Of a DNA stretch of 64,000 nucleotides, positions 23,410 to 34,461 are shown piece after piece; the first letter of the stretch is position 1; each line of letters begins with the position of its first letter. Location of the stretch: NCBI GenBank assembly GCA_905178155.1, contig CAJINV010000005.1, positions 4,837,394-4,901,393 on the forward strand, given 5' to 3'. A program made the position numbers and the translations under genes. This stretch comes from Amoebophrya sp. A120. Lineage: Eukaryota; Sar; Dinophyceae; Syndiniales; Amoebophryaceae. The notes beneath the pieces are model-generated. The model made no database searches. It had not been told where the DNA came from and saw only the letters and a program-made list of their open reading frames with translations.

Positions 23410-24342
23410 CTTGGAAGAGGGTGGAATGCGAATGTGTTCGAGGATAGAAGTACTGAAGGAAAAACAAGTGTAGTCGTGAAGCTAATTTCTACCTTTGGTA
23501 CGGTCAAATCATTTCTAGCGGATGATAAGGGTAAATAAAAATTTCTACTTGTGTAAAAAAAATTTCACTCAGTGGTTTTGTTTTGACCTGCACAACGACA
23601 TTTATTTTGGAATAAAAGATGTGCTACAACTCAAGAACAATACTGTCAGCTTGACTGCTATTTTCCAGCTTGTCCCTCGTCTCAGCGTGAGTAGATCAAC
23701 CATCCTCAGCGAGATAAAATAGTAGAAGATTCAATTTGAGCTCGGCAAGAAATCATAGCTTTTTCGAACTGGCAGAAATTTGGTGACCGCACTTCCGATC
23801 CACCTATCAGCTTGACCGAGAACTATCTGTGGAAACAGCTTTACCTGTTTCCAGAGAAGAACAGATACCATTTTACTCGATCAACCAAGTTTTTAGGTGC
23901 TTTGGTGAGCAGATGCGACCTTGCATTTGTCAAGGGCGATGATTCTATTAGCGCTGCTTCTGCGGTTTCATTTCATCGTGCGAGTAAAAGGACTCACCAA
24001 CTTCGAAGGCGACGAACTTGCCGCAGTTTTGCCACATTTGCCATTACCATCTTCTGCAACACGAAGAACCTTGGATCTACAGTGTCATTCAGGCGTATTT
24101 ATTCTGTTACTATCCATTCTCGATCATAACTGAGAAAAGTGTATACTTTATCATTCAAGAAAACCCCGTTCGCTGTCGGAAAGAGAAAACTTCCGAGTGC
24201 GGACCAGATTTTCGATTTCATCATATCATTCCATGCGAGGACGACTCTACTTCTACTATGCGGGACAGCAAGCAGGAAGATGTTGATGATCACAGAGCAG
24301 CACGCCTGCGGAACCTGCACCAGCAGAGCGGAGCCATCCCTA
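23410..24342. other. Intergenic, nothing recognised
   Basis: AT-rich spacer between the IWS1 start and the LicD-type stop. A plus-strand open frame over its right half runs across the LicD gene and an introner and is not credible. Confidence 0.55.
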
Positions 24343-27300
24343 CTAGAGTTCTTCCTCTTCGAGCAAAAACGCCCGCTCCTCGTCATCCGCTTCGTGAAAA
24401 CGATTCTCTGTCGTGGCTCCAGAACTACGAAGAACATTTTCCACAGGCTCCGCACCTAGTTTTTCCCCACCGTCTCCACCAGCCTGAAGATCAAGATCTA
24501 CTTCATTCGGCGAAGCAACATCCCCGAACAGCTCCAACACTGTACTCTCCTATCAAACAAAAACCTGTTAACGTTAACGGTTCTGGGGCATTGCAATCAC
24601 GCTTGACAAATTTTCGCTATCATGCATGCTAGGCAATACAAATTTGGGAATCATTTGTCGTGCGTTCCTGCATGCCAAATTCCGTTAACGTTAACACTTT
24701 TGCTCGTGATATTTCCTCCCGCCATTCTATGGCTCCGGACTTGCTCTTCCCGTGTTTCAAGAAATCATACGGCGCCGTGTAGACACGATTTATTTTCCCC
24801 TTATTCCTTGTCGAAGTTGTAGTAGACGATGGACCTACACGAGGAACTTCCTCCGTGAAGTACCGATATTATCAAATGTAAAAATGTGGTCTGGGTCTGG
24901 AAACTTGTGATGCTGAATTGCGCATGATTGAAGCGCTTCCAATGGCAGCCAAGCATGACAAGTTTTTGAGAGGTCTGCTGATGCCTGGCGCGCATTACAA
25001 ATTGCGTTTTCGCATGACAAAGAAAGCCGCTGTTTTGCTGCTCATGCAACACAGATTTTCCAGGAATGCATGACACGCATTACAAGTTCCAATTTTCCAG
25101 ACCCAGACATTTTTGCATTTGATAGATATCTGTTTTTCCTGATACTTCTCTGCACGTTTTTGCAACAGGACTCAATCCTTTCCAGTACTCTTTCGTAGTT
25201 CTTTGCGTATTTGTAAACGATTTTCCGGCACTCGGGATCGTCGTAGATGTAGGGTTTGATTGACAACACATGCGGGGGCTTTTGTCTTGCTGTTTCTCCA
25301 TCGCTGTCGCTGTTGGTCATGCTGGTCTCTGATGTATCACCTCCTACTTCGTTGTGCGACTCAATCCACTCCATGCTGTCCAGCAATCTGGTCCAATCCT
25401 CTTCCCGCCAGTTCGCCAATCGTTCTTTCGTTGGCAATATGAGAGTCCACAACTCCCCCACCTCCCCCTCATTTGTATTGCATGAACAGCAATAGAAACG
25501 CCACCACACGCGGAGCCTGTGCATGGCAAATGTTTCATGCGCCTAGAGTAGTGCTCTTAGAGCTTTCGGAGTCTGTCATGCGAACAGTGCCACAGGGAAG
25601 CGCTTGCATTTGGGGTTTTGCATGACAAATGAGGGGGACGGGGGAGTTGTGCACTTTCATAGGCAAATACGGACAGCCCGCGTCTTCCCCCGTATCGCCC
25701 CCGATCATGACGGCTTTGAGAGCCTTTTCCGGCACCGGACAGGGCTATCCTAAGTAAAAACGTCCCCATCCCAGAGTTGTTGTAATGCAAATGCGCAATG
25801 ACATCAGGAACAACTGTGACGCGCATCTCCATGAGAGGCATTCCCAGCCGTGTTTTGGTGGTTGTAATGCTGTAAACAGGATGAGAAAATGGCTCTCTCA
25901 TGTGGCTTCCCTTGCTAACCACCACTACACTGCAAATGGAAAATTGTCATGCACACCTCCCAAAACGTGGGGATTTGTGTTGCGGATCTACCAACTTGAC
26001 AATGGGGTGGGGACGTTTTTTCTTCAGATAAGGGAAGCGTCATGTTCCAAGCGAGGCAGAGTTCCGAGGGGTAAATCTCGTCCAGCGTGAGACTATTGTC
26101 CTGAAACACCAACTCATTTCGCACCTCGCAGTTCCGCGGGTGATCGGTGAACTGCGACGCGTTATCGGAAGAAAAAATCTCCCCTCCCCATATCGAAAAG
26201 CGCAATGCTGACTTGTGACCACAAATCGCGTCTGTCTTGCAAGAAAGCAACGCCACAGGTTCCGCCCCATTATGCGGGCGGTTTGTAATGCTGTTGGGCC
26301 TACAGCATTCATGTTTGCCATCCTAGGCGCCTAGGCCAAGACCTCTCTACTCAGGCTTGACAAGCGCCTGAAGTCCTCTACTGCAAGACAAATATGATTT
26401 GTGTACGCAAATTCAGCATCAGAAACTTCATCCCGATATGGGGAGGGGAGATTTTTAGTTTTGATACGCGTCTTCACACAACCTGTGCGCCACCGCGAGA
26501 TTCCCGACCTTGAGATAGCTCCCGATATCCAGGAGCATCAGCACCGGTTCTTTTCGCATGCAGAACAACAGATCGTTTCGCCACGTAAAATTCGCGTCGT
26601 GCACGACGGATTTTCCGAAACAGTGGAAGGTGCCGAATGGCGACCGCTTTTATGCATTGCAAGAATACAACATCGCACTCGCAGGTACAAGTCGCAGCCT
26701 GGCATGACAAATCAAATCCTTGAGCAAAATCTGCATGACAGACTCCATTTCTGATCTTACAAAAACTTGTCTTCGTGCGACCCTACTTCTAGAACAACGA
26801 CCATAGTACTTTTGCAATGCATAGCTTTAGCCTCTCGGTGATCTCCAGCATGATGTGCTGGCTGTGCGTCTCGGATTCCGCGCCAATGAATAAATCGATA
26901 TCGTCGTTCTCCAAGTCAAAGTGGTCATCTTCCCCGTTGACGATTGTTTCCCCAAGACTGTTCACGGAATTCCTGACGTCAAAACTGTTTGCCGCGTACC
27001 GGAGGAACGCCATCAACGTGCCCCCCTTCGGCGCCCATTCGAGTTGCAGCTCGTTGGTGAAAAGTTCGTTGATTTCGTACAGGACAGATTTGTAGTTGTC
27101 CATCCGCTGTTGCTTCGTTAGATTCCCTTTCCGAAATTCCGCCGTGCGATTATGCGACATCTCTAAAGCGAACATCTCGTTCCCCGCGGATTGCGACTCA
27201 TACATGGACTGAAACGCGGTTTTTGTCTTCTGCTTGATCCGTCGCAGGGTGTGCTCGGAGGCGAAACACTGATTCCGGATGGCATGGTCGTAGGGAGTGA

Positions 27301-30300
27301 GGCATGCATTGCAGATATGTCTGGGTCTGTAAGAGCGGAACTTGTAATGCTGTCTGCGGATTCTAGAAATATCTGTGTTGCATGAGCAGCAACAAGAGGA
27401 GTCAGTTCTTGGCACGCTTGTATGGCATTTCTCATGCGTGTTTAGCATCAACAAGCTCCCAAAAAAACTGTGATGCTAGCACCAGCATCACAGACCTCGC
27501 GGGCCATGCAAAATGTGCATGGCAAGCCCCGACTCTTCCAGACCCAAACATATTTGCAGTGAATATGAGGGCAGCTAGCGTGGTCGTCCTCTCCGCACCA
27601 TCTTCTTCGCTATGTTCCCCGTCCAGTCGCAACTGCTATCCTGTGCACAAGTATCGCACTCGTAGTAATCGCAGTCACGCATTACAAATCTCTTTCCTGA
27701 GGCAACCCTGCATTACAAATTGTATATTCTAATGCTGAGAAAATTTGTCATGCGATTTATACTAGTACGATGCTTTTGCATTTCATAACTGCAGCACCTG
27801 CGCCAAAACGTCAAATTTCTGGATGTTCTGCTGAATCTCGACGAACTTCCGCTGCGCCTGGTAAATCGGCTGCCAGATGTCCCCGTTGTTCGCCAGAAAT
27901 TGGTCGAAATTGTACAGATTTCCCAGAAGCAGGACAAATGGGAAGCAATCGGCCGCGATCCGTCGCTGCCAGGACTGGTTCTGCTTCTCGTCGTCCTGAC
28001 TCGTGCCTTTCTTCTCCTTGTTTCCGAACAGAATTCCCTCGATCACTAGGAAATACGGGTGCATCGCGTCCATGGAAACGTACTTGTAGAGAGAATTGTC
28101 GCGCACCTTGTGCATCTCTAGTCGGTCTGTGAAGTCCCGAAAGGTGTGCCGTTGCCGGTCGTGGTAGGGGTAAAGGGTGTTACCGAGCACCAGGTCTGTT
28201 CCGGGGGTGGGTGCGGGTAGTAGAAGGGACGATGCTCGTCGTGGTTCTGACACTGTTGTACCTTCGTTGTCCCGCCCTTCTTCCATTCCTCTCCCCGAAG
28301 TCCTCTTCCCCAACGGGTTGATCTCGTAGCCCTGGGGAAACTTGTACTTCAAATTCGTTCTATGGATTGCAAATATGTCTGGGTCTGGAAGAATACAAAC
28401 TTGTGATGCGTGTTTCGGATCCTACAAAGATCTGTGATGCAGAACGTGCAAAAGGTGCCCACACCTGGCCATGCTGAGAGGGCATTTGTCATGCAGGACA
28501 CGCATCACCAAGGAGCTGCAGAACCTGTGATGCTAGGCCCTGCATTCCAGACGTGGCGGAGCTTGAAAAAACGGCATGACAAATCTCGGAATCTCCCAGA
28601 CCCAGACATTTTTGCATTTGAAACGTTCTGATCTGTAGCAACGTGTTCTGCTCCGCGCGGTCTAAGGCGTTGAATATCCTGAGTAAAAACGTACCCACAC
28701 CAGAGTTGTAATGCAGATTTGCAAAGACAGGAAGACTTGTAATGCGCATCCGCATGAGAGCCATTCCCAATCGTTTTTTGGAATTTGTGATGCTGTGAAC
28801 AGGATGAGCAGATGAATCTGTGATGCGGCTGCACTTGCTTACCTGCACTACACTGCAGAGTGCAACTTGTCATGCGTGACTCACAAAACTCCTAGGTTTG
28901 TGTTGCAAAATCCCCATCCTGACTCTGGTGTGGGTACGTTTTTACTCAGGATATTGAAATACGGGTGGATAGCCTCCAAATGCCGGGCGAAGGCGCGGAA
29001 GGTGGAAGAACTCCTGTTTGGTGCATCTATTTTTCCGTCTTGCGCACGACCATTCGGTACGACCGGATGAAGCACTTCTTCCTCCAGTCGCTTCAATTCT
29101 GACAAAGCGTCTGATGTTTCTCCCACACCTCTGCTACCATTAGAAACTGCGTCCGCTTTTGCGATTAAGGTCAAAACAACCGCCTCCCAGGCCCATGCAA
29201 GCTCTTCTTTCTTACTATTCATCGTATGAACTGCAAAAGTATCGTACTACTAGTACTTGCAACACGAATTCGCTCAGCATGACAAATGGAATTTCTTATG
29301 CTGATTTGCGTTGGGAACGAGATTTGTAATGCATGGCTGCAATTACTACGAGTACGATACTTTTGCAGAGGATACATCGTCGTGAGCTGCAGTTCCAGCA
29401 TCTGCATCTGAAACACCGAATTTGCCTTCGCGGAGGGGAAGGGGGAGGTCTGGTCGTCAAACCAGTGGTACCATTCGGTGGATTTATTCTTCTCATCTGT
29501 GGTCGGTTTTGTTTCCAAAACTATCATGTCCTGTGCGCTGGAATCGTGGTCAACAGCGCTGTCGATATAATCGCCAGAGAGGACCGTTGTAGTTCTCCTG
29601 TCGTCAACTTCTGCTAGTCGTTCCTCATTTTTCGTCAGAAACTCGATTTTCCCCTCGTCTTCCAGGACCGCTTTCTCAAACAATGCAAGCGCTAGATTGT
29701 CGTCCTTCGAAGTGGAAATTACACGACTTTGAAAACTATTTTCAGACCCTCCTGCTTGTTCATCTCCCGAAGAAGTAGATGCTACTCCAAAATGCTTCCC
29801 AAAATTTTTCGTTTTCGCTTCCGCCATGGCGGTGGCAAGAGATTTTCGAAGCAAAATTAGGTCGAAATGGAGAGAGGAGATCATAACCTGAGAATCTCCT
29901 ATGATTCCATTCTGTTTTATATTATCGCTGCTCTTGCTCGTTTTCACCACCAGCAAACTCTTCTGCTTGTTCGCCTCTTTCGAGAACATCGCGTCCGTTA
30001 TCGCCCTCAAATTCTTGAATCCCCTGTACCTCCGGAGGTAGGAAACTTTTTTTATCTTCTCATCCTCTTCCAGGAGCAATGCGTTTTGGTCCTGATCGCT
30101 CGTTTTTCTTGGTCCCTTCGTCCGGTCCCGGACATGGTCCTCGATTGTCGACATGACGTCCGCGAGGGAGACCGTGACATAGTCTGGATTTTTTGTCGCA
30201 GATGCACCTTGATGCTTTTCTTGCCCGGAGCTTGCGGTAGTGCTACTCTCATCCACCGGGTAGGGGACGCGGAACTTCACGCGTTCGCACTTTTCGGTAC

Positions 30301-30513
30301 CCGGGTCTTCCGTCCAAGAGGTGAACTCCTCAATGGCGCTGTACAAATCGGAGTCGAAGCCCGGCTGCTCGGCAAGGACGGAGAAGTGGCTGAAAAATAT
30401 CGCCGTCGCGGTAAACAGCACGCGAGAGAGCCGTGTCGTGAAGCAAACACCCCCAGACGGGGAGCAGAGACGCACGGAGTGGTGAAACGACGAGGTTGTT
30501 GAACAAACCATTA
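24343..30513 (-). CDS. LicD/fukutin-type nucleotidyltransferase-like protein
   Basis: Twelve exons (30513-29375, 29224-28954, 28674-28624, 28360-27787, 27636-27566, 27302-26824, 26650-26467, 26162-26031, 25745-25662, 25437-25125, 24869-24712, 24550-24343) and eleven introners give 1202 residues, far longer than bacterial LicD or human FKRP/fukutin. An N-terminal hydrophobic segment (about residues 27-45, RVLFTATAIFFSHFSVLA) suggests a signal anchor and a secretory-pathway location. The family core is near residues 785-835: APKGGTLMAFLRY and, after an insert, LENDDIDLFI, the acidic metal-binding motif of LicD-type transferases. Typical downstream stretches follow (YPSELCLAWNMTLPCPVPE). Relatives transfer phosphocholine or ribitol phosphate onto glycans; the substrate here cannot be told. 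The long N-terminal half is unassigned. I start at the first AUG before the hydrophobic segment. Confidence 0.78.
24551..24711. mobile_element. Introner, family H
   Basis: 161 bp and the only copy of its family here. Inside both ends lies the palindromic word GTTAACGTTAAC. Borders TATCAAACAAAAACC / CTTTTGCTCGTGATA, flanks tctcc/tttcc. Joins WREE to STVLE of the LicD-type gene. Confidence 0.85.
24870..25124. mobile_element. Introner, family A
   Basis: 255 bp. Ends TATCAAATGTAAAAATGTGG / CAGACATTTTTGCATTTGATA in part. Exact duplication gatat. Joins KNRY to RYFTE. Confidence 0.92.
25438..25661. mobile_element. Introner, family F
   Basis: 224 bp. Ends TATGAGAGTCCACAACTCC / GGAGTTGTGCACTTTCATA. 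Exact duplication ggcaa. Joins CPYLP to TKERL. Confidence 0.92.
25746..26030. mobile_element. Introner, family C
   Basis: 285 bp. Ends TATCCTAAGTAAAAACGTCC / GGACGTTTTTTCTTCAGATA. Flanks agggc/aggga. Joins MTLP to CPVPE. Confidence 0.9.
26163..26466. mobile_element. Introner, family D
   Basis: 304 bp. Left end TATCGGAAGAAAAAATCTCC, right end GGAGATTTTTAGTTTTGATA. Exact duplication cgcgt. Joins LCEDA to SQFTD. Confidence 0.92.
26651..26823. mobile_element. Introner, family B
   Basis: 173 bp. Left end TATGCATTGCAAGAATAC, right end GTACTTTTGCAATGCATA. Exact duplication gcttt. Joins ERLK to RSPFG. Confidence 0.9.
27303..27565. mobile_element. Introner, family A
   Basis: 263 bp. Left end CATGCATTGCAGATATGTC (CAT instead of TAT), right end ACATATTTGCAGTGAATA. 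Exact duplication tgagg. Joins LAAL to TPYDH. Confidence 0.91.
27637..27786. mobile_element. Introner, family B, reversed
   Basis: 150 bp. The TATCCTGTGC end is on the left and the TATGAAATGC end on the right, opposite to most copies. Exact duplication actgc. Joins VLQ to LRLDG. Confidence 0.92.
28361..28623. mobile_element. Introner, family A
   Basis: 263 bp. Left end TATGGATTGCAAATATGTC, right end GACATTTTTGCATTTGAAA (AAA in place of ATA). Exact duplication cgttc. Joins QIRT to NLKYK. Confidence 0.91.
28675..28953. mobile_element. Introner, family C
   Basis: 279 bp. Ends TATCCTGAGTAAAAACGTAC / GTACGTTTTTACTCAGGATA, a perfect 20-bp inverted repeat. Exact duplication ttgaa. Joins HPYFN to ALDRA. 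Confidence 0.94.
29225..29374. mobile_element. Introner, family B
   Basis: 150 bp. Ends TATGAACTGCAAAAGTATCG / CGATACTTTTGCAGAGGATA. Exact duplication catcg. Joins QLTTM to NSKKE. Confidence 0.92.
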
Positions 30514-31163
30514 TGAAGAATACAGTAGTACCGAAACAGGTCCTCACGCTGGACAAAAAGCGGTCAATACCGAAAAAGAAGAAGAAGTAGTTGCCAGGGA
30601 TGCGAAAAAAAAGGCGTAAAAAGCACCAGCATCCTTTTAAATTCCTCGCTCGTGTGCTCGCTCACCATCTGGCCTGAGAAATAAGTGCATCGAAAACAAT
30701 TAATCAAAAAGGTAAGTAAAAGTGGTATCTTCACATTTTCCAAAGAGATGACCTGGTGGCTCAAAAGTAGCATTCTTCCTGGACCTTGTTCTTCAACCAA
30801 AATGCTCTTCTGTTCCCAAAGAAAACATCCCCGAAACAGGCACGCAAGACACGAAGAACCGCTACCTGTAGATGGTTCTTCAGATAGAAGAATATTGGCA
30901 GAACCCTCGCCAAGGAGCCTGTATTGTTGGTTCTCTTGCCGTGCTCAACACCTGCTTTTACGGCTGTGGCTTCTGAAGAATGCGAATGCCATTAGCCTAC
31001 CATGGTTCATGAAGTTGCTGGTGGACGTGATGCCATCCTGTTTCTCTTCACATAAGTGTTCGTGCTGGGAAAAGAAAATTGTTGTCTGTCGTGTTTTTCA
31101 TTTTGTTTGTTTGAAATTCGCATGGCTTTGCAACAGAGCCCCCACAGGAGGACATCTAAACAA
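30514..31163. other. Intergenic, nothing recognised
   Basis: Spacer between the LicD-type start and the apparent CutA1 end. A plus-strand open frame at 30685-31167 has no recognisable feature. Confidence 0.45.
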
Positions 31164-32911
31164 TTAACCGTTGTCACTCACCTCCACCTGCACCCACTCC
31201 GCGTAGGCCTGATTCGCTCGCATCTTCTTGTAAAAATTAAAACCAGCTTGAGGCACGAAGGGACTTTACATGCATGGATGCAGTTTGTCATGCACGGCAA
31301 GGAAGTAGAACTACACGCATGGTAGAAGTTTCTTGCCGTTCTAGAAAGCAGTTCAAATGATGAAATGCCTACTTCTCCTTCAATGCTGATCCGTCGCCGA
31401 CCCACCTCAAGATGTTGCCCATGCCATATTCCTCTACAAGAACAGAATCTTGATCGACGTGGCCGGAATGATTCCGGTTCTCCTTCTCCTCCGCCTGGAT
31501 CTCTTCCAACACCCGCGCAACCAGACTGGCTTTCGTTTTGATCAGCATTTTGCTCACCGGCGCGGACGCGGTTTCTTTGTCCTCATTTTTGTCCGCGGCA
31601 TCCACAACGATCTGCACGCACGCCGCCAGTCTCTTCAGTATGGAACGGCAGGACTTTTTCGTCGCGAATCAAATTTTTTACAACGGGTACAGAAATTCAT
31701 GCTTATGAGTTGTAGTATATCAATCTGCAGGAGCCCTAGCCTGCTCCTCCTGTCCCATCATCATGCAAATCTCGACTCGTCCGCCCAGAGGCAATCGAAC
31801 TTGATTCGCGCCCGAGTTCTTTTTCCGGCATAATCGCCACCAGATCTGCTGCTAGATCTGAAAAGTTTCGCCCATTGGCTGACCGCACCGTGATCTGGCT
31901 CACCGCGCGTTCGCTTTTCTTCCCGGCGCTAATAGCATCATCCTGCACCGCCGCGTCTGTCAGGATCATCGGCGTGTCATAGGGATGCAGTTCGGCGATC
32001 AGGGTTGCAAGTCGGTCTCGGTCCGCTAGAATCTTGTCGTTTTTAGCAGTAGTTGCTTTAGTACTCTGCTCATCGCGTTCACCAACTGGAAAAATCGTTG
32101 GTGCCGCTGATGTTGCCGCGGTAGTTCTATTGTTTTTTACAGCCAACGATTGCAGTGCCGGATCGTTTTCATTCATTGGAGTGCTACCTTCATTATCACT
32201 TTCGCCGAGAAACAAATCACGACACAACTGCGGTTCTTTTACTCCAGTGCTTGCGGTGGTAAGTTCCCACGTTACCCGAATCTCCGGCTCGTTCTTTTTC
32301 ACAGCTGATTTCCACCGGTAGAAGCTCTTGATCCTTTGCAGGGTTGCTGTCACGCAACTCGTAGGCGAAATTGTTCCCGGATCATGGAGCACTGCTCCGG
32401 CCGTATTGTAGTCCTGCCCGACAGGAATGTTTTTTGTAAAAATTTTCCTTCTCACCTTGTCCACCAGTGCTCTCGCTTCCTCCTCCGTTTCCACCGTGGT
32501 CACGACTAAGGTTTTCTTGTTGTTTTGTGTTTGCTTCGGTTTTGAACCAAATGGAGAAAGCTGCAGCTCCGTTCTTTTCTCCCTCGATGCCCTTGTAGTT
32601 GTTGCATGAGCGCTACTAGTATTCACCCCCTTCGCGGCGTGATTGCTGTTCGGTGTAGACCCTGCAGAATGCTTAAAAGCCGAAGTTCCGGTCCTACTAG
32701 TTCGCTCTTCTGCGACGTCATGATGTAGCTGTGAACTACCCTGCTCCTTCCGTATCAGGTGCCAGTCGTGGTCTCTTTCCTGTGTAGAACCCGTGGCGCC
32801 CACCGTTTTTCTCGAAGAAACCGTTGCGACCGGTAGGTGGAAGGACAGGGAGAGGAAGAAACAGCGGAGGCAAGAAACGCAGAAGACGTTGTAAAGGACG
32901 CAGGGCTTCAT
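31164..32911 (-). CDS. Secreted protein with two CutA1-like domains
   Basis: The start at 32911 opens a hydrophobic signal-like segment (YNVFCVSCLRCFFLSLSFHL). The first CutA1-like domain reads TLVVTTVETEEEARALVDKV, IKSFYRWKSAV and, after a low-complexity insert, LATLIAELHPYDTPMIL, the HPY block being the family hallmark. A second, more diverged copy begins near SQITVRSANGRNFSDLAADL and continues in another frame with KRLAACVQIVV, KMLIKTKASLVARVLEEI and EEYGMGNILRW, ending ANQAYAEWV as CutA1 proteins do. The large open part is 32911-31736. At least two introns (about 31.65-31.84 kb and 31.23-31.37 kb) are needed and I could not fix their borders. CutA1 proteins form trimers linked to metal tolerance; in eukaryotes some sit in organelles or the secretory pathway. 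Confidence 0.6.
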
Positions 32912-33960
32912 CGTGGTTATCGATTTCTGAATGATTTACTTCTGGTTCCTCACCCTCCTCTTCACAGCCCGTACGTACAAGAAGACTCTTCCTGAGAGTA
33001 AGCAGGTCTCTTCACGTGTCAGGCCTTCCCTGAAACCATAGAGCTGGTGGATGCAATGCGGCCTCCTACCACAGCACAATAGACCTGGTGGATATAATGC
33101 GGCCTCCTACCACAGACTCAGTATCATAGAACGCTCAAGAAGGTGTGTACTGCTTGCCGCGTTTTTGCTCACTCCTCGCTCGACGAGACACATGAAACCT
33201 GATGTGGTCTTATATTTTTTTACTGAGCTTTTCAAGAAAGCCCCGAATCAGAAACCTGAAATACCGAGCAAAAACGTAGAAACTGACATCACGATCAACC
33301 GATCTACTTCTGCCGATGACCATGAGGAACGAGCCGAACGCGACGCTGGGATTTCGATACAGCACACGTGGGATTTTTATGTAAAGCGTGCATAACAAAA
33401 ATAAAGCTCTTCTGCGCCGTACTAGTGGGTCTTAGTATCGTTTGTTTGTTTGTGCGAGTGGAGCCGTGGATTTCCGGTTGAAGGTTTTACGTTCTGCTCA
33501 AACAAAAATACGTGTGGTGGAATGACTTTGCACTTACGCCTGAAAAGAAAGGAAAAAAAGTGCTGTGAGAAGCATAAAAAAGAGTGTATGCGTAACGATA
33601 AAACTAAATCTTAAAAGTTTCCGTTGCCGACAAACCCCGCGGCGTGCAGCCGACTGCTTTTGGATGAAAAGTTGAATGCTACAAAAGACTCTGAGACATT
33701 TTTGTTTCGAAAGTTGTAGTACGAAAGCTTAAAGGTTTCTGAGGAAAGTCCGTTTACTACTAGGAATTGTTGTACTCACATTGGGACAAAAGTGCATTTA
33801 CAGTAGATTTCTTGTTGGTGAGGCTAACATTCTTTTTCTCACACGACAAAACATTCACTTAGAATAAAAATCGGATTTCATTGAACTTTCTGACATTGAT
33901 GTACCCAGCTGCATTGACAAGGAAATAAAACGCTTTAATGTACGTGAAACGAAGACGAAT
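32912..33960. other. Intergenic spacer
   Basis: AT-rich apart from a short tandem repeat at 33038-33116. No gene seen. Confidence 0.5.
33038..33116. repeat. Imperfect tandem repeat, two units of about 40 bp
   Basis: The phrase AATGCGGCCTCCTACCACAG occurs twice, each time preceded by an ATAGA-CTGGTGGAT stretch. Confidence 0.75.
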
Positions 33961-34204
33961 TTGATGAAGTGCTTGCAACTATGTGATAAAAAAAAGTACG
34001 TAAAAGTTGGTATTGTATTGTGTTTCAAGCTCGTTATTCATATTCTTGTTGTAATTGTGAAAAAAAAAGTCTTCTGCTGCGGGACCAGTGGCGCACCCCT
34101 TTCTACACGTGCACCACCAACTGTATTCGACCTACGACACTCATCCTCAGTATCGTCACTAGAAATCCCGAGGACCTCAGGAAGCCTAAATTCCCGCGAG
34201 TATC

Positions 34205-34340
34205 CAGGAAAAAAACTGTGTTAGTGTATCCATTTCCCATGTATACTTTCTTTGGCTGAAAGCATCACAAATCTGCTCTACATGACAGAGAGAATCTGTC
34301 ATGCGTGAGTGTGGCTTGTCTGGGAAAACACACATGAAAA
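34205..34340. mobile_element. Half of a family G introner, degenerate
   Basis: The left end TATCCAGGAAAAAAACTGTG and following bases (GTTAGTGTA, GCATCACAA, CATGACAG) match the intact family G element at 20653. No matching right end is found. The right boundary is approximate. It lies outside any gene I can support. Confidence 0.65.
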
Positions 34341-34461
34341 AAGGACTTCATACAAAAGTGATATATTAGAGATTGGCAAGTGGTGTGCTCTCAAAAAAGT
34401 ACTTTGTTCATACCCGCCGCGCAGCTCCTCCTGCTGGTTCCGCCATCACAAATTCGCCAGA

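Noticed and set aside
24018-24632. Plus-strand frame of 204 residues
   Set aside because: It crosses the LicD-type last exon and the family H introner, and its composition looks random.
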